Below the pieces are notes generated by a model. It was not told where the DNA came from, ran no database searches, and saw only the letters and a program-made list of their open reading frames with translations. The position numbers and the translations under genes are program-made. DNA of 7,081 nucleotides from an uncultured Lachnospiraceae bacterium. GTDB taxonomy: Bacteria > Bacillota > Clostridia > Lachnospirales > Lachnospiraceae. Location of the stretch: assembly GCA_958426095.1 (NCBI GenBank), contig CATZYB010000133.1, positions 1 through 7,081 on the forward strand. The letters run 5' to 3'. Shown here piece by piece: positions 1-6,538 of the stretch (position 1 is its first letter; each line of letters begins with the position of its first letter).

Positions 1-719
1 CTGGATATAAGAGCCGTCACACAAGTACCGATATTTTGTCCCAAAGTAATATAAATCGCTGAATTCCAGGAGACAACACCATTCAGGGCCAACGTCTGAA
101 GAATACCTACAGATGCCGATGAACTCTGGATAATGGCCGTGACCACCGCACCGGTTAAAATGCCCAGCACAGGATTCTTTCCAAGTACCTGGAAGGCGGT
201 CGCAAAAATCGGAGCATCCTTATATGGCGTGATGGACGAGGACATAAAGCTCAGTCCGATAAAGAGCACGCCAAAACCGACAAGAATCTCTCCAACCTGC
301 CGGTATTTCTCTTTATTGACAAATAAAACAATAAATGCGCCAATTCCGATCAGCAGCGGCGCAAAAAATTCCGGCTTCAGCATCTGTCCCCACTCACTCA
401 TGGATACAAGCCATGCAGTGATCGTCGTACCGATATTGGCGCCCATAATAACGCCTACAGCCTGGGTCAGGCTGATAATCCCCGCATTGACGAAACCAAC
501 GACCATGACTGTCGTCGCCGACGAACTCTGGATCACTGCCGTCACCAGCGCGCCAACCAGAACACCCAGGATCCGGTGATTTGTTAAGATACCCAATAAC
601 TGTTTCATCTTGCCGCCGGCCGACTTTTGAAGTCCGTCTGCCATCACGTGCATGCCGTACAAAAACATGCCGAGTCCGCCGACGAACTTAAACAGCATCT
701 CAATATCTGCGATAGACAT
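1..719 (-). CDS. Na/Pi-cotransporter family protein, N-terminal part (runs off left edge)
   Basis: Likely an integral membrane Na+-coupled phosphate transporter of the NptA/PNaS (SLC34-like) family. The 239 visible residues begin MSIADIEMLFKFVGGLGMFL and are rich in hydrophobic helices. The family's duplicated core is visible: QSSSATT at about 64-70 with GANIGTT at 93-99, and a second copy QSSSAS at about 198-203 with GQNIGTC at 227-233. These QSSS and G-NIGT repeats form the substrate and ion path in the family. The ATG at 719-717 is preceded by a strong AGGAGGAG on the coding strand. The gene starts 32 nt after cbiF with no terminator between, so it may be the distal gene of the cobalamin operon. 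Bacterial members often carry a C-terminal PhoU-like domain, but that part lies outside the window. The transported ion is inferred from the family only. Confidence 0.93.
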   Translation of the reverse strand, partial: MSIADIEMLFKFVGGLGMFLYGMHVMADGLQKSAGGKMKQLLGILTNHRILGVLVGALVTAVIQSSSATTVMVVGFVNAGIISLTQAVGVIMGANIGTTITAWLVSMSEWGQMLKPEFFAPLLIGIGAFIVLFVNKEKYRQVGEILVGFGVLFIGLSFMSSSITPYKDAPIFATAFQVLGKNPVLGILTGAVVTAIIQSSSASVGILQTLALNGVVSWNSAIYITLGQNIGTCVTALIS

Positions 720-751
720 GTTATCTCTCCTCCTCTGATGTCTTTTACAGC

Positions 752-1525
752 TTATTGATGTGAATCATCAATTGAATCGCCTGTCTTACGATATTCGGTT
801 TCAAAATTCTGGTCATAGAGCTTCGACAGTTCATATCTATCGCCAAGAAAATCTCCAACAACTACCAACGCTGTCTTTGTAATACCAGCCGCTTTTACTT
901 TTTCGGCAATCGTCTCGAGCGTCCCGTAAATAATCATCTCTTCCGGCCAGCTTGCCTTGTAAACAACAGCTGCCGGCGTATTCTTTTCGTAGGACTCACT
1001 CATTAACTGAACCAAAACTTCGATTTTACCTACACTTAAGAATATTATCATGGTAGCATGGTGTTTTGCAAGGCTAAGAATTTTTTCCTTTTCCGGCACA
1101 GGGGTACGGCCCTCAAGACGGCTTAAAATCACGGTCTGCGATACCCCCGGGAGGGTATATTCCTTTTTCATGCTCGCCGCAGCGGCTAAAAATGAACTCA
1201 CCCCCGGAATGACTTCATAGGAGATTCCCAGAGCATCCAGGGCGTCCATCTGTTCCCGGATCGCTCCGTAAATCGATGGGTCTCCCGTATGCACCCGGGC
1301 CACCGACTGGCCCTTTTCCTCCGCCGCTTTCATGACATCAATGATTTCCGTCAGCGTCATATAAGCGCTGTTATAGACAACAGCACACTTTTTACGGTCT
1401 TCCAATACTTTTTCATTTACCAAAGATCCGGCGTATATGATCACATCCGCCGAATCGATCAACTTCTTCCCTTTAATCGTCAGTAACTCCGGATCCCCCG
1501 GCCCGGCGCCAATAAAATGAACCAT
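752..1525 (-). CDS. cbiF: Cobalt-precorrin-4 C11-methyltransferase CbiF/CobM
   Basis: Cytosolic SAM-dependent tetrapyrrole methylase that methylates C11 of the cobalt-precorrin-4 ring in anaerobic cobalamin synthesis. The 257-residue product has the family's usual length. Visible motifs are the N-terminal GAGPGD (6-11), AGSLVN (32-37), the SAM-site loop HTGDPSIYGA (79-88), PGVSSF (107-112), the subfamily signature SRLEGRTPVPEKE (135-147) and VVGDFL near 222-227. The SRLEGRTPVPE stretch is typical of C11 rather than C20 or C17 methylases and supports the specific call. The ATG shares one base with the cbiL stop codon (TAATG), which suggests translational coupling. Its ribosome binding site (AAAGGCGG) lies inside the cbiL 3' end and is weak. 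The C-terminal tail after about residue 235 is polar and acidic. In NCBI-style naming this gene is often called cobM. Confidence 0.95.
   Translation of the reverse strand: MVHFIGAGPGDPELLTIKGKKLIDSADVIIYAGSLVNEKVLEDRKKCAVVYNSAYMTLTEIIDVMKAAEEKGQSVARVHTGDPSIYGAIREQMDALDALGISYEVIPGVSSFLAAAASMKKEYTLPGVSQTVILSRLEGRTPVPEKEKILSLAKHHATMIIFLSVGKIEVLVQLMSESYEKNTPAAVVYKASWPEEMIIYGTLETIAEKVKAAGITKTALVVVGDFLGDRYELSKLYDQNFETEYRKTGDSIDDSHQ
754..772. repeat. Small inverted repeat at the cbiF 3' end
   Basis: ATTGATG (754-760) and CATCAAT (766-772) are perfect 7-bp inverted arms around a 5-nt loop, and they include one base of the cbiF stop codon. The stem is AT-rich and no U-tract follows on the minus strand, so it is not a convincing terminator. 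It could be a weak RNA processing or stability element before the transporter gene, or chance. Confidence 0.3.
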
Positions 1526-2223
1526 TACAGACCGCCTTTCTTAATGATCAATGTTGTAAAATAGCCATATTTTCTGTTCTCATCAGGCGGACCGATGTAC
1601 TCGTCATCCATTCCGATATTACTGAGTACTACCGCCTTATCTTCCAATCCTCGGGTTTTTAAAATTTCTGTGATCTTAGCCATAGAACTTCCCGCCTTCA
1701 TCACCACAAGGTTATCACAGGCCTTTAGCGAAGCTTCCAGAGCCTCTGTTCCCTTTAAAGAAGAAATCACCATCATATTCTGATCGCCTTCCACAAGACT
1801 TATCTGCGCCAGGGCCGCTCCGCCGGAAAATGCGGAAATACCCGGGATATTTTCTGTCTCATAGCCTTTTTCCCGGATATATTTAAAAGCCAGATGGTAA
1901 GTGCTATAGACGGATATATCTCCAAGAACGATCATTGCCACATCTTTTCCCATATCCAGCTGCTCCATCAACTGTCCGGCCGCCTGCTTCCGGCACTCTG
2001 CCCGTTTTTCGGGCGAATGTTCCATTTTGAAAATAACAGGCATAATTTCTTTATTTTTCAAATCCACTACCGGACGCACGATCGATAAAGCGGTACTTAC
2101 TTCTCCCGGGGCTTTCACCGGAACAGCCACGACATCCACCGATTCAAGTACTTCTTTCGCTTTTAATGTCAAAAGTTTTGAATCTCCCGGGCCAACACCC
2201 ACGCCATACAATTTTCCTGCCAT
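1525..2223 (-). CDS. cbiL: Cobalt-precorrin-2 (factor II) C20-methyltransferase CbiL/CobI
   Basis: Tetrapyrrole methylase that adds the C20 methyl group to cobalt-precorrin-2, the first ring methylation after sirohydrochlorin-type intermediates are metallated. The product is 232 residues, normal for the family. Motifs seen are GVGVGPGD (7-14), which binds SAM, KAKEVLESVDVVAVP (21-35), the LGDISVYSTY loop (100-109), which is characteristic of C20 methylases where CbiF has GDPSIYG, and PGISAFSG (127-134). The ATG at 2223-2221 has an AGGAG six nucleotides upstream, in the 16-nt gap after the preceding methyltransferase gene. The stop TAA overlaps the cbiF start by one base. Cobalt versus metal-free substrate cannot be read from sequence. 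The anaerobic assignment is inferred from the neighbouring cbiD. Confidence 0.94.
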   Translation of the reverse strand: MAGKLYGVGVGPGDSKLLTLKAKEVLESVDVVAVPVKAPGEVSTALSIVRPVVDLKNKEIMPVIFKMEHSPEKRAECRKQAAGQLMEQLDMGKDVAMIVLGDISVYSTYHLAFKYIREKGYETENIPGISAFSGGAALAQISLVEGDQNMMVISSLKGTEALEASLKACDNLVVMKAGSSMAKITEILKTRGLEDKAVVLSNIGMDDEYIGPPDENRKYGYFTTLIIKKGGL

Positions 2224-2239
2224 AAGTTACTCCTATATG

Positions 2240-3724
2240 TTATTTATCTTTATTTTGTAAAATATACAGCCAGCACGATTTATCCCTGGACATCGGAATT
2301 TTCTGAAGACGTTTAAGCCATGCGTTTTCAGCCAGCTTTCTTTCCATCACCGCTCCGTCTTCACTGTAGATGAACATAACGCCTTCCGGGGCCAGAAGTT
2401 CCCGGCCTCTGGAAAAAAGCAGATGATAAAGATAATCTGTCTGAGACTGGGTACGGTTTGAACTCTGACGCGGCATATCCGTAAACAATTCGCCAAATTT
2501 ATATTCATGTTTAAAATCATTAAAGTTTCTCTGGATCAAATGAAGGGTCACTCCCGCCCGGGAACTATTCTCCCAGGCCGCCTGGACAGCCTGTCCTGAA
2601 ATATCCAGGCCGTAAATACTTTTATATGGCGCTCCAAGAGCCCGCTCGATCAAAAGCGCGCCGGTACCGCAAAATGGATCCAGGATATTGGCATCCGTTC
2701 TCAGATAAGGTTTGGCGTAGTGAATGATCATCGCCGCCTTTGCCGGATGCATCGAGGTTGCCGTAACATATTTTCGGTATCGAAACCGCTCATCCGGCAT
2801 GCAGGTCAGTTTTAAAAATACCCGACTGCTTTTGCTGCCGACGATCACCCGAATTTCAACTTCATAAAATGAAGATTCATTGATCAGCATTCCCCGGCTG
2901 TTTTCCTGTAAACATACCGATAACTCTTTGGCCAGCTGATTTTTTTTAACAATGTCCTTTTCACCCCGCACATCTACCCGAAATAAAAAAGGATGTTCTT
3001 CTTTATGGCGACGGATGATGTACTCTGTCAGTCCCGCATTTAAAATAGTATTTCCGATCGTCTCCCCGTCAAGAGCCGGAATCGATGATGGATAAAAATC
3101 AAACAGCAGAGCCTGGTATGTTCGGACCTCCCGGACCTTTGCCAGTTGCTTTGTCGTTATCAGACATCCGCCGCTCATCGTTTTTCCCTTAGTATCCGGA
3201 ATCGCCTGGACTTCCTTCAACACCTCATCCTCATGGCCTCCGGAAACAATAAGAAGCAATTTATTCTCCAAATGGTCTCCGGTAAATGTATGACGCTTCG
3301 GCGGCTCCATCTTCCATACCAATTTTTGCAGCTGTTTGATTTCTTCCGCTGAATGTTTCGTTCGTTCCTGATTTTCCAGAGCTTTCCACCGTTCTTTTAA
3401 CTCGGGAATATATTTTTCATAATCAAACCCAGACAAAGCCGCCAAATAGTCGCTCTTTAAAAACTGGGTTTCCTCGCTTTGATAATGTTCAAATAAAACA
3501 TCCAGAAGAATCGGATCGCCAACCCTTCCCAGAAGTTTTACGGCGTTTTTACGCACTTTTGCATCGCTGTGTTCCAGCAGATCTATAAAATCGCTCTCAT
3601 GTTCATAATATTCATCTAAAAAACGATCCAGATAAGCATCTTCTTTAATGATCCGGTTCAGCTCGATCAAATTTTCCCGAACGTTTTTATCTTCGTAAAT
3701 CTCAGCACATAATTTATTTATCAT
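2240..3724 (-). CDS. Putative HEAT-repeat/THUMP-like SAM-dependent methyltransferase inside the cobalamin operon
   Basis: Not a known corrin enzyme. The 494-residue product (ATG start) has an N-terminal helical region with at least one HEAT-like repeat (about 45-85, LLEHSDAKVRKNAVKLLGRV) and a middle THUMP-like region (about 245-315). The C-terminal Rossmann methyltransferase shows the SAM motif DPFCGTGALLIERA (349-362) and GLDIS (372-376). This layout resembles the Trm11/Trm14/RlmL group of nucleic-acid amino-methyltransferases, so an RNA substrate is an inference. The expected catalytic motif IV ([ND]PP[YF]) reads TDMPRQ at 415-420, keeping D and the second P but not the aromatic residue. 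Start choice: ATG at 3724 makes an ATGA overlap with the upstream stop. An in-frame GTG at 3730 lies 9 nt from AGGAGGG and is a real alternative. A TTG at 3757 is less likely because the SD would lie inside the gene. The gene is wedged between cbiET and cbiL, so co-expression with corrin synthesis is expected. The true substrate is unknown. Confidence 0.85.
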   Translation of the reverse strand: MINKLCAEIYEDKNVRENLIELNRIIKEDAYLDRFLDEYYEHESDFIDLLEHSDAKVRKNAVKLLGRVGDPILLDVLFEHYQSEETQFLKSDYLAALSGFDYEKYIPELKERWKALENQERTKHSAEEIKQLQKLVWKMEPPKRHTFTGDHLENKLLLIVSGGHEDEVLKEVQAIPDTKGKTMSGGCLITTKQLAKVREVRTYQALLFDFYPSSIPALDGETIGNTILNAGLTEYIIRRHKEEHPFLFRVDVRGEKDIVKKNQLAKELSVCLQENSRGMLINESSFYEVEIRVIVGSKSSRVFLKLTCMPDERFRYRKYVTATSMHPAKAAMIIHYAKPYLRTDANILDPFCGTGALLIERALGAPYKSIYGLDISGQAVQAAWENSSRAGVTLHLIQRNFNDFKHEYKFGELFTDMPRQSSNRTQSQTDYLYHLLFSRGRELLAPEGVMFIYSEDGAVMERKLAENAWLKRLQKIPMSRDKSCWLYILQNKDK

Positions 3725-4998
3725 TGGCACGCTTCCAATCCCTCCTGTCCGCTGCAAGTCTCCGAAATGATCAGTGTCACCGGATGACCGCCTTCCATCA
3801 GATGATAGCTTCCTACCGGCCGGCCCGTCTCAATATGAATAGTCACCACTTCCAGACGTTTAAGTCCGGACATGGACTCAGACAGATGATAGGCTTCCAT
3901 CATTGTCTCCAAAGTCACACAGGCGATCATTACCCGGATTCCCGTTCCGTATCGGCAGATTTCCTCCAATACACCTTTCAGCGCGCCTCCGGCGCCGCCG
4001 ACAAAAACATGACTTGGCTTTTCAAGTCCTTTTAAAGCTTCCGGAGCTGTGCCCTCAATAATCTCCATATTTTCCGGCGCCAGCTTCTCCCTGTTTTGAT
4101 ACAGGACTTCCAATGCCCTCGGATTTTTTTCAATAGCAATGACTTTACCTGATGAACATCTTCTCGCACATTCCACAGAAACCGATCCTGTCCCAGCCCC
4201 CACATCCCAGACTACCGAAGTGTCTGACAATTCCAGCTTACCGACAGCGATCCACCGTACTTCTTCCCGGGTCATGGGCGTCCGGTTCCTCAGGAAAGCC
4301 CCATCGCGCAGCAGACTGCCGGACGCCGGAGCCGCTGCCGGATTTTTGATCATTACAAGACTTAACGTCGGATATTTGCCGTCCTGTGCATGAGACTCTG
4401 CCTTCGGGCCGCAAAGTACTTCCTCCGGACCGCCGGATACAATAATTTCATCCGGATAGGAAATCCGGCTTCCCGCCGCCATATCCACCGTCGTCAATCC
4501 GGCTTCAATGAGCTTTCCGGCCATCCAGTCCGGTGTCCGCTCATTATCGCAGAGGAGAAAAAGCTTCGGATACTTCCGGACCGCTGCCGCCAGCGACTCT
4601 CCGGTCATATCCCGTCCATGAGCGCTGAGAATCTTTGCATCCTCCATGGACTCGCCAAGCCGGGCCGCAAAAGCCTGGATCGAACCGATTCCCGGAATGA
4701 CTGTAACTTTCCCATCCGGAAAGGCTCTCCGTACCAATCGAAAAAGGCTGTACATCAACGGATCTCCGGAGACAAGAATCCCCGCTTTTAAAGTATCTGG
4801 CTGAACCTTGAGCCATTCAAGCCTTTCCATTATACGTCCCATCTCAAATATATGTTTTTCATCAGCTGCCAGACCAAAAGTCTCAAGCAGCCGCTTATCT
4901 CCAATGACCAGATCGCATTCCTCTGCGGCCTGACGGGCCGCCGGAAGTATGTAAGCCTCATCTCCCGGACCGCCGCCGATAATTTTAATATCTTTCAC
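3721..4998 (-). CDS. cbiET: Cobalt-precorrin C5/C15-methyltransferase (decarboxylating), CbiE-CbiT fusion (CobL type)
   Basis: Bifunctional 425-residue corrin enzyme. The N-terminal half (about 1-215) is a CbiE tetrapyrrole methylase: GGGPGD (8-13), VSGDPLMYS (76-84), PGIGSIQAF (102-110) and LSAHGRD (124-130). It methylates C5. After a linker with APAS (about 216-235), the C-terminal half is a CbiT Rossmann methyltransferase: RNRTPMTREEVR (237-248), the SAM motif DVGAGTGSVSVE (265-276), AIEKNP (288-293) and VFVGGAGG (331-338). It methylates C15 and removes the C12 acetate carboxyl. The fused form matches the CobL architecture and length. The start is GTG at 4998-4996, giving a four-base GTGA overlap with the cbiD stop and a GGAGG about 10 nt upstream. 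The stop TGA overlaps the next gene's ATG in the same way. Confidence 0.95.
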   Translation of the reverse strand: MKDIKIIGGGPGDEAYILPAARQAAEECDLVIGDKRLLETFGLAADEKHIFEMGRIMERLEWLKVQPDTLKAGILVSGDPLMYSLFRLVRRAFPDGKVTVIPGIGSIQAFAARLGESMEDAKILSAHGRDMTGESLAAAVRKYPKLFLLCDNERTPDWMAGKLIEAGLTTVDMAAGSRISYPDEIIVSGGPEEVLCGPKAESHAQDGKYPTLSLVMIKNPAAAPASGSLLRDGAFLRNRTPMTREEVRWIAVGKLELSDTSVVWDVGAGTGSVSVECARRCSSGKVIAIEKNPRALEVLYQNREKLAPENMEIIEGTAPEALKGLEKPSHVFVGGAGGALKGVLEEICRYGTGIRVMIACVTLETMMEAYHLSESMSGLKRLEVVTIHIETGRPVGSYHLMEGGHPVTLIISETCSGQEGLEACQ

Positions 4999-6101
4999 CC
5001 TGTTATTGCCTCCGTATTCCGGCTTTTGCCCAAAAGCCTTCCTGATTCATTCAATAAAACAACGGCCACATTTCCTTTGCCGCCCATTCTCATCCGACAT
5101 TTTTCCGCCGCCTTATCACTGATAGGATCCCATATCCCTTCCAATCCATAATCTTTTAAGACCTGTCCAGCCTCGGTTACCGTCCGGCATTCATAAAGCT
5201 TCTCGATCACCGGACGCCCGGCTCCCGCCAATGCGGCAAAGGTACAGATCGTCTCCATCCGGCCGTCCGCCACATGACTGTGGGTATTCATGATATCTGC
5301 CGCCAGCTTCACGAGCTTACCTGCAAAACCGCCGATTAAAATTTTTTCCACATTCAGCCGAAGGGCTTCGTCCAGCATTAATCCTACATAGTTACTGACC
5401 TGGACAAATTCCACATGCTCCGTCATCTTTCCCCGGGCTGTCAGCCATTCCCGCATCCGATGCTCCCCTGTCTCTCCCAGAACAAAACAAATATATTCCG
5501 GCTTTGCTGCCGCTGCCACGGAAAGACAGGTTTTCAATGATTCCACGACCGCTGATTCGCTCATTGGCCGCACAATACCGCTGGTTCCCAAAATTGAGAG
5601 TCCGCCCTCGATACCGATTCTCGGATTAAAAGTTCTGGCTGCAAGCTTGTCGCCTCCGGGAATGGAAATCTCCACCTCAGCTCCAACATCCCCAACACAG
5701 CGGCGAATCTCTTTTTCGATCATCTGACGCGGCACCGGATTGATTGCCGCTTCTCCCACCGGAACCTTCAGTCCCGGTCGGGTCACCCGGCCAATGCCTT
5801 CTCCGGCGATAAAACGAATATCGCCTTTTTCCTCAAAAAGAGTTACCCTGGCAATGACTTCACAGCCGTCTGTCACATCTGGGTCGTCTCCTGCGTCTTT
5901 AATGACTCCGCAGGCCGGAAAAGCTTCAGAAATTACAGCTGCCCGGACTGTTTTTCCTGACGGCGTCTCCACTTGGACCGAATCGGGACATCGGCCTGAA
6001 ATCTGCCACCGCACCGAGGCCTGAACCGCTGCAGCCGCACATGTACCTGTCGTAATTCCCTCTTTTAAATTATCCGATGGTTTTGTACAGTCTGAATTCA
6101 T
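4995..6101 (-). CDS. cbiD: Cobalt-precorrin-5B C1-methyltransferase CbiD
   Basis: Methylates C1 of the corrin ring, giving cobalt-precorrin-6A. CbiD is a hallmark of the oxygen-independent route and is unrelated to the tetrapyrrole methylase fold. The 368-residue product has the family's usual length and signatures: LKEGITTGTCAAAA (12-25), VIKDAGDDPDVTDG (66-79), GIGRVTRPGL (102-111), NPRIGIEGGLSILGTSG (159-175) followed by IVRPMSESA, and GGFAGKLVKLAADIMNTHS (257-275). The ATG at 6101-6099 follows a purine-rich AAGGGAAG on the coding strand. It is the first gene of the corrin block. Upstream is a 160-nt gap to the cold-shock gene that contains a hairpin but no recognisable cobalamin riboswitch. 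The 3' end overlaps the GTG start of the CbiE-CbiT gene by four bases. Confidence 0.96.
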   Translation of the reverse strand: MNSDCTKPSDNLKEGITTGTCAAAAVQASVRWQISGRCPDSVQVETPSGKTVRAAVISEAFPACGVIKDAGDDPDVTDGCEVIARVTLFEEKGDIRFIAGEGIGRVTRPGLKVPVGEAAINPVPRQMIEKEIRRCVGDVGAEVEISIPGGDKLAARTFNPRIGIEGGLSILGTSGIVRPMSESAVVESLKTCLSVAAAAKPEYICFVLGETGEHRMREWLTARGKMTEHVEFVQVSNYVGLMLDEALRLNVEKILIGGFAGKLVKLAADIMNTHSHVADGRMETICTFAALAGAGRPVIEKLYECRTVTEAGQVLKDYGLEGIWDPISDKAAEKCRMRMGGKGNVAVVLLNESGRLLGKSRNTEAITG

Positions 6102-6130
6102 TATTCACTTCCCTTTTCTGCGCGCTATTG

Positions 6131-6162
6131 CAAAAGAAGGCCATCCCATGGACAGCCTTCTT
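6131..6162 (-). terminator. Hairpin with short U-tract between csp and cbiD (terminator or leader attenuator)
   Basis: A perfect 8-bp stem pairs 6134-6141 (AAGAAGGC on the plus strand) with 6155-6162 (GCCTTCTT). Inside it, after a 2x2 mismatch, TCC (6144-6146) can pair with GGA (6150-6152). Read on the minus strand the second arm ends in TTCTTTTG, a short U-tract, so it suits transcription in the csp-to-cbiD direction. On the plus strand the following bases are not U-rich. It lies 100 nt after the csp stop and 32 nt before the cbiD start. The simplest reading is the csp terminator. Because of its position it could also act as an attenuator for the corrin operon. Confidence 0.6.
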
Positions 6163-6261
6163 CTGATAATCACGTTATGACAATATTGCAAATTCTGATA
6201 CTAACGATTTAAAAATTTAAATGTATGATATTAGAAAAGGCACATTGGTACGAACACTTGA

Positions 6262-6459
6262 TTATAATTTGGTCACATTGGTTGCCTGAGGTCCTTTAGA
6301 ACCTTCAACAACATCAAATTCAACTTCCTGGCCTTCATCAATTGTCTTGAAACCATTCATGTTGAGCCCTGTATAATGTAAGAACACATCATTTCCTGTC
6401 TCATCACTGATAAAGCCATAGCCTTTCTGGCTGTTAAACCATTTCACTGTACCTTTCAT
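6262..6459 (-). CDS. csp: Cold-shock protein of the CspA/CspB family
   Basis: A 65-residue single cold-shock domain, the standard length, that binds single-stranded RNA and DNA and acts as an RNA chaperone in the cytosol. Visible features are MKGTVKWFN at the start, RNP1 KGYGFI (12-17) and RNP2 VFLHY (25-29), then EGQEVEFDVVEGSKGPQATNV near the end. RNP1 has Tyr where many members have Phe. The ATG at 6459-6457 is chosen because it begins the conserved domain and has GGAGG seven nucleotides upstream. An in-frame TTG at 6474 would place the SD inside the gene. The gene has its own promoter and is separated from cbiD by a hairpin, so it is probably a one-gene transcript. Clostridia often have several csp paralogues, so no numbered symbol is given. 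Confidence 0.96.
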   Translation of the reverse strand: MKGTVKWFNSQKGYGFISDETGNDVFLHYTGLNMNGFKTIDEGQEVEFDVVEGSKGPQATNVTKL

Positions 6460-6466
6460 AATTAAA

Positions 6467-6472
6467 TCCTCC
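6467..6472 (-). promoter_or_regulatory. csp ribosome binding site
   Basis: GGAGGA on the minus strand with a 7-nt spacer to the ATG at 6459. The upstream in-frame TTG (6474-6472) overlaps this site, which settles the start in favour of the ATG. Confidence 0.85.
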
Positions 6473-6509
6473 AAATATCTACTGTACCCTAACGGTATTC
6501 AGTACTCCT

Positions 6510-6538
6510 AGAATAGCATAGTCATCTTACAGTGTCAA
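6510..6538 (-). promoter_or_regulatory. Sigma-A type promoter of csp
   Basis: On the minus strand TTGACA (6538-6533) is a perfect -35 box. It is followed after exactly 17 nt by TATTCT (6515-6510), a 4-of-6 match to the -10 consensus. The predicted start is near 6503, giving a 5' leader of about 44 nt. The -35 box overlaps the left arm of an inverted repeat described separately. Confidence 0.75.

Noticed and set aside
133..579. 148-codon plus-strand open frame at the left end
   Set aside because: It is antisense to the transporter, whose minus-strand translation shows the conserved QSSS and NIGT repeats. The plus-strand translation is low-complexity and unlike any family.
4544..4816. 90-codon minus-strand open frame inside the cbiET gene
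   Set aside because: It lies wholly within the CbiE domain in another frame, its translation shows no domain, and cbiET is clearly coding there.
6460..6474. Longer cold-shock protein starting at TTG 6474
   Set aside because: The extra five residues precede the conserved MKGTVKWF start and the TTG overlaps the GGAGG ribosome binding site.
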